The position numbers were made by a program, and so were the translations under genes. From Gigaspora rosea (lineage: Eukaryota > Glomeromycota > Glomeromycetes > Diversisporales > Gigasporaceae): 64,000 bases of DNA. Under the pieces are notes generated by a model. That model did not search any database. It had not been told where the DNA came from and saw only the letters and a program-made list of their open reading frames with translations. This document shows positions 56,804 through 64,000 of this stretch, piece by piece. How positions within the stretch are numbered: the first letter of the stretch is position 1; each line of letters starts with the position of its first letter. The stretch lies in assembly GCA_003550325.1 (NCBI GenBank), contig QKWP01000030.1:314103-378102 (forward strand). Direction: 5' to 3'.

Positions 56804-57977
56804 GGGTGTGGCGACTTAGAGAAGTTGGTAAGTTGTACCCCAAGTGGCAGGTCTAGGGTTCAAATTCCACTGACGATGCTTTAAAAAAATAACCTGTGTT
56901 CCGGTAACTGTTTCCTGTCGATCGGTTGGGTACATTACCTGTAGTCCTTGGTTACCATCTCGAATGGGAGCTTTCGGGTGAAATTGTGTCTTATGACATA
57001 GACAAATCCAAGGAACTGGGGAAACAGAAACCCATTTGGCAAGACCAGAGTAAGGAGGTAGCAAAGATCTTTCAAAGGTGCTACAGAACTGGAATACCGG
57101 AAACTGGAGCTGGAGAACTGGACGATATGACCTTCGGAGGAGAGGGTCCACCAACCTGGCCGCCAGAATCATACTGGAGGAAAAGGACCTATGTACCAGA
57201 ATTAGGTACCAGAGAAGAAAAACCATAGTAGCACCTAATGTTGGGTAGATTAACCCTTCTGGGCCAACTAAATTGGAAGTCTGAGTATCCGGTGATGGAC
57301 TAGTAGGAAAGTGATGGTGGGACCGGGGTTGGAGCGAACCTTACAAGAGCAGAAGTAGGTATTGGTAAGAGGACAGGGGTAACCCTGTCTCGCAAGTGTT
57401 GGCCTTGGTCATAGCGATAAGTACCGAAGTGTAGGTAAATACCTAATATGGAACAGGTACTGCTCTACCAAGTCTCCCGTCAAGGATAACTGGACCTGGA
57501 ATACCTGGCTGGGTCCTAAGGCAATGGATAAGTATCCGGAACTTGCTGACTGACTTATATAACAGGCCTGTTCTGGTGATACAAGATGAGTTGGCAGGCG
57601 AAACATGGATTAGAGGGTTTAAATAGACAATTCCCATAGTTGGGTTGCAGGTATGGCAGCTAGTGTGGAACCCTTGGGCAGACCACTTAAATTAGATACC
57701 AAAAGTGTACATGTTGCTAGATGTATCCTCGTCTAGGATCAGAGGGTTTAAATAGCCAATTCTCGTAGTTGGTTGCAGGTATGGCAGCTAGTGTGGAACC
57801 CTTGGGCAGACCACTTAAATTAGACACCAAAAGTGTAGTGTGGCTGGATGTATCCTCGTCTATGTAACAAATGCCAGTACTCCCTAGAGGATACCGACGG
57901 CCCTAATATCTTGAATAAAATTCCTAAGTCCCAAGACGGGCACTTTAATTAAAAAAAAAATAAAAAAAAAATAAAAA
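56804..57977 (+). mobile_element. tRNA-headed retroposon (SINE-like), ~1.17 kb, full-length
   Basis: Starts GGGTGTGGCGACTTAGAGAA. Box A-like TAGAGAAGTTGG at 56817-56828 and box B-like GGTTCAAATTCC at 56857-56868 are 40 bases apart, as in tRNA genes. The body is about 45% G+C and ends in an A-rich tail (57948-57977). It is bounded by a perfect 12-bp duplication ATAAAACATTAT (56786-56797 and 57978-57989), so it inserted by target-primed retroposition. Near the 3' end a ~129-bp segment is duplicated (57613-57741 and 57742-57862). Open frames of 100-136 codons exist on both strands but are not conserved in the second copy. Confidence 0.85.
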
Positions 57978-59076
57978 ATAAAACATTATGTAATTTTTCA
58001 ATATAATATTTATTAAGATTTAATATTGTTTTTAAACTATAAATTATAACCATTAATTATATTTTATAAAAATTTAGTATAATTTAAAATTGACTAATTT
58101 TTGTATATTAAAATTAAATAATTATGTTATTAATATTTAAAAATTTTTTTAAATAAGCATGACCCTCTAAATTTTTACTTTAAGTATTAATCCATACAAA
58201 AAAAATTATATTTATTGAATATTTATATTTAAAATATATATCTGATATGTACGTATATATACATATATATACATGTAATATGTATATATCAGATATATAC
58301 AACTACAATATATTTGTATTACTAAGATATATATCTTCGTTGTTTTGTATAGTAATAAACTTTTCACTTAAAGTGGAACTGAATTCAATAAATAGTTCAT
58401 ACTTTTTTTTAATTTATTTATTTCTATTTAATCTATTTATTTCCAATTTAATACTTTTATAAAAACACCAGTTGGCATATATATTTTATCGATCGAATTT
58501 CAGATATTTAGATTCTTATGGGTAGATATTTATAATACTCAAGTCAATTTAAACAGTATTGTTTTTCTTTTGAATTGACAAGAACTCTAACTTTTATTAT
58601 AAAATATTAAAATTTTAAAGATGTACGTATGGCTTTTTTTTTAAAATTCATTACCACAGTTAATAAATAAATAATCCCAGAAATCGCTTTTAAAATTTAA
58701 AGCAAATGAACCTTTTTGTAAAACAATAGCGTGAGAATAATTAGATTTAAAAAAAAGTCACTAAACTTTATTTAAATAATATATAATTATTTTTAGATTC
58801 GATCAATATAATGTGTGGCACAGTAATGCGTGATAAGTATAAATTTGAGTTAGTATTAATCATCAGTAACGTGATTTATACAATGACATTCTACTATAAT
58901 GTTATTGAAGTCTAACCAAATTAAATAAGATATCTTTTAGAGGGACCTCTCTTACCTCACTTTTTATCAATTACATTAAAATTAGATTTTTCAGGCAAAT
59001 TTGCCTGCATGACATATTAAGAGATAGGGTAGATAATTTTAGGTGATTTCAATCTCTACTATTTAGTGGTCATACC

Positions 59077-59878
59077 CAGTGTTTAAAATTCAATGTTCTC
59101 ATGGTTCTCAATGAACATTTGAATTTTTTTAAAAACATTGATATTTAGAAAAGGTTCTCTTATTTGATGTTCCATAAAGAACATTTATAAATTTTTATGT
59201 TCTAGATTTATTAATAAGAACAATAAATTATGTAAAATGTTCATTAATTTGATAATGTAATTTGCATATATATATATATATACATACTATGTATAGCACA
59301 TATATTTAATATAGATAACAAATAAATATTTAAGAAAATAGCCTTTAAAGATTTTTAAAATAAAATATTTTTTAATTGTACAGTGTGTTTTTTTTATAGA
59401 GAGTATTATTATTGTATAAACTTATATATAGATGGTTTGTATCAAATGATATGCTAATACGAAGCAAGCAAAAAGATACAAAGTATTTGTTAGTATGAAA
59501 TTTAAATAGTTAAATAACAAAGTAATTGGATTCTAATTTATTATATTAATCAATAGTAGCATCAGTAAAATATCATAGAAAGTCTTGTTTTATTATAAGC
59601 AAATATGAAAAGCACTTGAAATTTAACAAAATTATTAGAAATTGAATTGTATAATATATTGTGTTATATTGAAAAAATATAAAAAATCATATACAAACTT
59701 TAAAAAATTATTAATAGATAAGCATGAACTTAGTATGTGAATTGTAAGTATAGAATATAAACATTTTTTAAAAATTAATATTTAATATATAATGAACATT
59801 AAAAGGTTTTTGAGAACAATAAAAATTTAAATTATGTTTTTTTGAGAACATAACTTTAGATTTGAATTTTAAACACTG
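59077..59878. mobile_element. hAT element (802 bp)
   Basis: Ends CAGTGTTTAAAATTCAATGT and the complement of CAGTGTTTAAAATTCAAATC. TSD GTCATACC (59069-59076) / GTCATGCC (59879-59886), one mismatch. Subterminal GAACATT/AATGTTC repeats on both sides. No ORF. Confidence 0.8.
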
Positions 59879-59886
59879 GTCATGCC

Positions 59887-61430
59887 TGGGAAATATTAAC
59901 CTGAAAGGTTAAGTCTTTAATAAAATCTAATAACTGGTTTTATAACCTATCAAATAAGTTATATTCTGATATAACCTCTATAAAAAATACGCGTTTTATA
60001 ATTTTTTATAATGATTATAGTAACTGAACTTTTAATTTATTTATTAAATTATAAAAATTAGTCCACAAAAGCATTTTGTCTTTTGCATTTGTATTATTTT
60101 TATATGACTACATTATGAATAACATTATATATAGAATCTAATTCAGAGCATTTGCTCAGGTCTTATAAAGAGAATTTCAATAATACTGTAATTAGCAGTT
60201 TTCTTTTACTTCACCAACAATTATTTCACTATAGTGACATCATGTCAAGTGAAACCCTAATATTAGCTAAATGGGCTATCAGCAAAATAATTGTCAGTAA
60301 AGCAAGAAACATTCACATTTGTTTAGCATATTGATTAAATGAAACTAGTTGCATTTTTTTTTATATAAAAATTATTTTTATCTATCTCATAATTAATATA
60401 TCTGATATAAATATCATATGAATGATGCCAGGGTAAAATCAGACTTCAATTATATAGATTTTATATGATTGAAACCTTGTATTTCCTTGGCATTGCTCAT
60501 ATATGTATTATATCTTAAATATTAATTTATTAACCAATCTTATAACCTAATTATTCAGGTGATCTTTTAGCTAGTTATCATATCTTAGCATGTGACCACT
60601 AATACTATTAAATCAAATCTTATCTATTAAACTTATTAATTGTAATCAATCAAATATTATCTAGCTGATTATTAATATAGAAGTATTTGAAATTGTGATG
60701 TTTCTTAAACTTGCTACTACTCAGAAATCTTGTAATTTTTTTAAAATAATAATTAAATAGGTAAATCTTATGCACAAGTATTGATTTGCGAAATAATATA
60801 TGAGTAGCAAGTTTGAATTAGTGATGCAGGCTTATTCAGGCTGGTGTATGGCTATATTTGGTCAATAGAAATATATAAAAGAATAAGATGAATATAAATG
60901 TGTGATTTTTTGTTATTTGGGGTTTTTTCAATAAAATTTTAATGCTAAGGTTTTTTAATTTATATTCGGTGCAGAAATATTTTGTTTACATCTTTTCAAA
61001 AAGTGTAAACGATAATTTCTATATACACAAAGAAATCAGAAATTGAATAGAATCTGTTTCCCTAATTATTCAGAATTCCTAATTTCTCATTAAAATATAA
61101 ATGAAAAAACAGTTATAATGCCTTGAAAATCACATTATGAAGCACATGTCCCATAACGTGATTTTCACAGCAAAGATCCAAATAACTTTTGCCGTTGTGT
61201 GATAATTAATTAACTTATTAATATCTAATATTAACTAATAATTTAGTTATTCAATATTTATTTATTTGATATGGGATCTTTATTCAATGCAATTTTTCAG
61301 TTAATATATTCAACCTAAGAATTGAATATCTTTAATCAAGGTTGGCCCAAGGTCTCTATATCACTAGTTTGGATGTTTTAGATATTTTGCACTATGCCCA
61401 TATTATCTAATAGAGTTAATTCATAAATTT
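59887..61430. other. Gene-free AT-rich stretch
   Basis: No gene or transposon boundary recognised. A short hairpin (AAAATCACATTATG / CATAACGTGATTTT) lies at 61125-61165. Confidence 0.4.
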
Positions 61431-61434
61431 ACGT

Positions 61435-61607
61435 TTCTGGTTTTGTGTGACAGCATGCGCAGCTATCTTATATAATATTATACTTAAGTTGCCATATCGC
61501 ATTATTACAATATTAAGTTATTGCAGCATTACGGTATTACGGAATTGCAGCATTGTGGCATTGTGGCATTGCAGCATTATGACATTACAGCATTGTAGCA
61601 TTATAGC
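61435..61607 (+). repeat. GCATTGTGGCATT ~9-bp minisatellite
   Basis: From about 61520 to 61605, units such as GCATTGTGG, GCATTGCAG, GCATTATGA repeat head-to-tail. The 65-codon frame is a by-product. The preceding 50 bases resemble 6745-6800. Confidence 0.65.
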
Positions 61608-61960
61608 TAGAGATGGGCACATGCGTTATCCGCAAGATTTTTAATATGATCCCAAAATAAAATTATCCGGCCAGCATTACTTTATTATCTGGCCTGCATT
61701 AACATATTTAGGCCAATTCCTATTGGCATTTGATATTTGATATGCATCGATATATATAAAATTTATTTGTCTGTATATCATTTTACATATATTTTAGATT
61801 TTAACTAATTTTCACCCTAGATGATATCACCTATATCAAGTGAAGATCTTCCAGTTACTGTATATTGGTGCTACCCTCCTGATCACAGGGTATAAATAGT
61901 GATTATCTATTGCATCAGATCAGTTATTTTTTTTTCTTTTACTTTTGTTTTATATTCGTT
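61608..61960. other. Single hAT-like end and spacer
   Basis: TAGAGATGGGCACATGCG at 61608 resembles the terminus of the element at 9368. A possible partner AATTCCTA lies near 61720, but there is no TSD. Between them are TTATCYGGCC repeats. The rest is unassigned. Confidence 0.35.
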
Positions 61961-62770
61961 ACTACTGTACTAATACTGTATTTTTTTTTTGCTAATAGTC
62001 GTTACCATTTCATTTGTTTCGTCGCTTTGGTGCTCTTGTAGGGGTACATACAGAGTATCAAAACAGTAGGTACATGTATATTAGAGCTTTTCATATATAT
62101 AACATGTCAGAAATGTGATTTTACTATATAAAAACTACCTCCTAACCTAACCCTAACACTAATTTTAGTTTATGAAGTTGTCACAGTATGACCTTGGTTA
62201 AATTGCTGACGCGTCATTACTGACGCGTTATTGTATGTCAATTTAAGTTTTCTATGATTTGTATCCAGGAAGTAGGATTTTTTTTTGTTGCTGATTGTTC
62301 TAGCTTATAAATGTATTACTAACGCTTCTTTTTATTTTATAGGTGCTATTAAGGGCGTCTTTGGCTTTCTTAAAAATTTCTTTTGACGTTGGTGTCACTT
62401 TGTTTTCTATTGCGATTTTTTATTTCTAGTATTTGGGAAGTAGGATTTCTTTGTTTTTGTTGATTGTTCTTGTATTTCGACTTATGAACGTGTTACTAAT
62501 GCTTCTTTTCATTTTTATAGGTGTGTTAAGTCATCTTTGGGCTTGAAGATTATTTTAATGTTAGTGCCGCTTTTTATTTTGCTATTGCAATTTTCTTATA
62601 ATTTGTTATCTCTGGTATCATCTTTATTAGGGTGGTATTTTGTTATTACTTTCAGTAGAATATTCTCGTCGTTGGTGCCGTCTTTATTAGAGATGCGAAA
62701 TAATTTATCGTTGATATTCACTGTTATCATTGTTGGAAACGTGAAATTTTGTTGAGTTGTTGGGTTAGAT
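61961..62770 (+). repeat. Degenerate tandem repeats with TACTAA and T-tract-TATAG motifs
   Basis: Two ~180-bp units (about 62260-62435 and 62436-62620) share GGAAGTAGGATTT, TTGTTGATTGTTCT, GTTACTAA[C/T]GCTTCTTTT, ATTTTATAGGTG and TCTTTGGGCTT. As in 13935-14700, a branch-site-like TACTAAC/T is followed by a T-rich tract and TATAG. At about 62136 and 62762 are telomere-like CCTAACCCTAACAC and GGTTAGATTAGGGTTAG. The 72-codon frame at 62537 is not convincing. Confidence 0.5.
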
Positions 62771-62814
62771 TAGGGTTAGAGTAAGCTAGAGTAGAATAGT
62801 TGTGGTTGTATCGA

Positions 62815-62935
62815 ATATTTAGAAAAAAGAGCGAAGCGGATGCAACAGGCAAAGCAAAGTGACTATAGGGTGAGCGAAGCGAGCCCTGTTTGCGGAGCAT
62901 ACACGAAGCAACACAAACTGTACTGAGTATAACAA
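62815..62935 (+). repeat. GAGCGAAGC-rich segment
   Basis: GAGCGAAGCGG, GCAAAGCAAAGTG, GAGCGAAGCGAGC, GCGGAGCATACACGAAGC follow each other within 120 bases. The same short motif (GAGCGAAG or complement) appears inside several unrelated repeats of the window. Confidence 0.6.
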
Positions 62936-63013
62936 AGTGGTATGTATTCACGTATTATTTAAATAAATAACATTTATACATGTTTAATAATTTTTATATT
63001 AGTTAAAAAAATA

Positions 63014-63237
63014 TAATTGTCTGGAGCGTAGCGACAAACTCATACTTTTACGCCCTTTGATGACCATAACTACGTTATTGATACATTTTTAATAAAAATA
63101 TCAAAAACGTAGTTGTTGCATTTTCTGAATGCAACGCCGCATGTCTATATTTGCACATTTAGTGCAACAACAACACAGGTTTTACGCGTTTGTATCATGG
63201 GCTGATTCGAATCAATTACCTGGGTAACTAATTTATA
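63014..63237 (+). repeat. Dispersed repeat with perfect hairpin, copy 2
   Basis: Counterpart of 13662-13885 with the same order of landmarks, including a hairpin based on TATCAAAAACGTAG. Here it begins ATTGTCTGGAGCGTAGCGAC, which links it to the GAGCGAAG motif. Confidence 0.75.
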
Positions 63238-63284
63238 ACTTACATATCTATTTTTAACCTATGCTTAAATTATTTTTATACTAT

Positions 63285-63385
63285 ATAACTTTTGAGCCTT
63301 CGCACAAATTACTTTACTGGCCTTCACTCATTATTTACTAAACCTTTACTCAAATTACTTACTGAGCCTTCGCTCAAGTATGTTT
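63285..63385 (+). repeat. Short tandem repeat GAGCCTTCGCTCAAATTACTT
   Basis: Four imperfect copies of a 25-30-bp unit (GAGCCTTCGCACAAATTACT, GGCCTTCACTCATTATTTAC, AACCTTTACTCAAATTACTT, GAGCCTTCGCTCAAGTATG). Confidence 0.7.
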
Positions 63386-63395
63386 TTTTAATTTT

Positions 63396-63660
63396 TTAAA
63401 AGAGTCGACGTTTTTTTTTCAAGTAATTATAAACTATAAATCCTTTGTCCTCCTCTTGGTCTAACATTAAGAAAAACTTACTCCTACGCTCCTCTATCCT
63501 TTTCCTTAAATTGTCGGGGTTGGCTGCCTTTGGCAGGTCATTGGGTAATGCGTCTATTTTGCCTTTTCTAAACTCTACGGGCAACTTTTAAATGTGGTTC
63601 TTTTTAGGTCTTTAATATCGCTATTTTTCCAACGCTTTTTTTGTACATATATGCGTACAT
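63396..63660 (-). pseudogene. Gene fragment, frameshifted, unknown family
   Basis: On the minus strand a stop-free stretch from 63584 to 63396 encodes LPVEFRKGKIDALPNDLPKA followed by a highly charged segment (NLRKRIEERRSKFFLML, DQEEDKGFIVYN). Just upstream, in the neighbouring frame, is KKRWKNSDIKDLKRTTF. One missing base between them (at the AAAAG run, about 63585) would make a single frame. There is no ATG for the downstream piece. Composition and G+C are gene-like compared with the surroundings. Either a pseudogene or an exon whose upstream junction I cannot see. No domain recognised. Confidence 0.45.
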
Positions 63661-64000
63661 GTACATACTAATAATTAAAATGCAAGTGGGCTTAAAGTAA
63701 ATTATACAGGTAAGATGAGTAATATCTCAGAAATATAATAGTTAAAAAAATTTTTTTTAAAGATCCTAATAATTATGAAGCCGTTGTAGCCATCCTTCAC
63801 AATGCGGATTATTTTATTTTGAAATTAAAATTATAAATGAAGGAAAAAATGGGTAATATTAAATAATTATTTCATGTATTAAATCATATTATAATTTTTA
63901 CTATCTCCTTAATTATTAATACGATACTCTATATTTTTATTTTTTTTTCAGCTAAAATTTTTTTTTATTAATTATTATATAATAACTAATTTTTTTTTTT
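63661..64000. other. AT-rich right edge
   Basis: Mostly A/T runs. A small GC-richer patch near 63775-63810 reads IRIVKDGYNGF on the minus strand, possibly more of the same decayed gene. Confidence 0.3.

Larger units (their letters stand above)
55594..59032. mobile_element. Large TIR element (3.4 kb) carrying a retroposon
   Basis: Left end CTTATCACTTAATGCGTCAG followed by the perfect palindrome GCAGGCAAATTTGCCTGC (55620-55637). Right end the inverse, CAGGCAAATTTGCCTGCATG (58992 on), then ACATATTAAGAGATAGGGTA. The right end of 16924-19007 has the same arrangement. No TSD resolved. Contents: a GC-richer, probably formerly coding segment (55700-56750), the retroposon 56804-57977, and an AT-rich remainder (57990-58990). 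Confidence 0.5.

Noticed and set aside
56816..57228. 136-codon minus and 100-codon plus frames as proteins
   Set aside because: They lie inside the tRNA-headed retroposon; the corresponding frames are broken in the copy at 40385-41400, so they are chance ORFs in GC-richer DNA.
63180..63225. Box B of a tRNA-like head in GATTCGAATC
   Set aside because: Self-complementary match only; no box A at tRNA spacing on either strand.
7201..63240. CRISPR array or bacterial operon features
   Set aside because: Repeats here are palindromic or TIR-type without uniform spacers; the spliceosomal intron and Sel1-kinase gene show the DNA is eukaryotic.

Overview
The window is AT-rich (about a quarter G+C by eye), nuclear, eukaryotic DNA with very few genes. 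The only clearly intact gene is a Sel1-repeat/protein-kinase fusion with a short GT-AG intron. Its kinase catalytic loop (HRDLHSGNIL) and tandem 36-residue Sel1 repeats are typical of the hugely expanded TKL-kinase/Sel1 families of arbuscular mycorrhizal fungi (Glomeromycotina). A Rhizophagus-like genome is therefore the best guess; this rests on family knowledge, not on a marker gene.

Layout: 0-16 kb is repeats and DNA-transposon remnants (two palindromic arrays, PIF/Harbinger-, MULE-, Tc1/mariner- and hAT-like elements, tandem repeats carrying TACTAAC motifs) and ends in an A-rich low-complexity tract with a 232-base assembly gap (15772-16003). 16.9-19.0 kb is a large terminal-inverted-repeat (TIR) element holding a minisatellite. 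19.1-21.2 kb is the Sel1-kinase gene on the minus strand. 21.4-28 kb is a stack of nested elements. 28-35 kb is sparse, with a GC-richer island (29.4-30 kb) and a retroposon-like segment (32.6-33.7 kb). 35.2-38.3 kb is a hAT element with another hAT inside it. A decayed kinase pseudogene follows (38.4-39.1 kb), then a PIF element, a ~1 kb tRNA-headed retroposon (40.4-41.4 kb), nested hAT/Tc1 elements (42.5-45.0 kb) and a hAT element (46.3-47.5 kb). 47.8-52.9 kb is a ~5 kb composite repeat containing a MITE that is itself split by a hAT element. 53.9-55.2 kb is another hAT. A large TIR element (55.6-59.0 kb) contains a second, full-length tRNA-headed retroposon (56.8-58.0 kb). The last 4 kb hold tandem repeats and a frameshifted gene fragment.

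No transposase or reverse transcriptase frame of convincing length was found, so almost all mobile elements here look non-autonomous or decayed. Many boundaries could nevertheless be fixed to the base, because target-site duplications (TSDs) are still readable: 8 bp for hAT, 9 bp for MULE-like, TA for Tc1/mariner, TAA for PIF/Harbinger, 12 bp for the retroposons. The genes do not form a pathway. The main biological content is the kinase-Sel1 gene, its decayed relative, and a well-preserved record of nested transposition. The most interesting items are the long tRNA-headed retroposon family, a MITE family whose telomere-repeat-like core is paired with many different TIRs, and tandem repeats built around a TACTAAC + pyrimidine tract + TTTAG motif.
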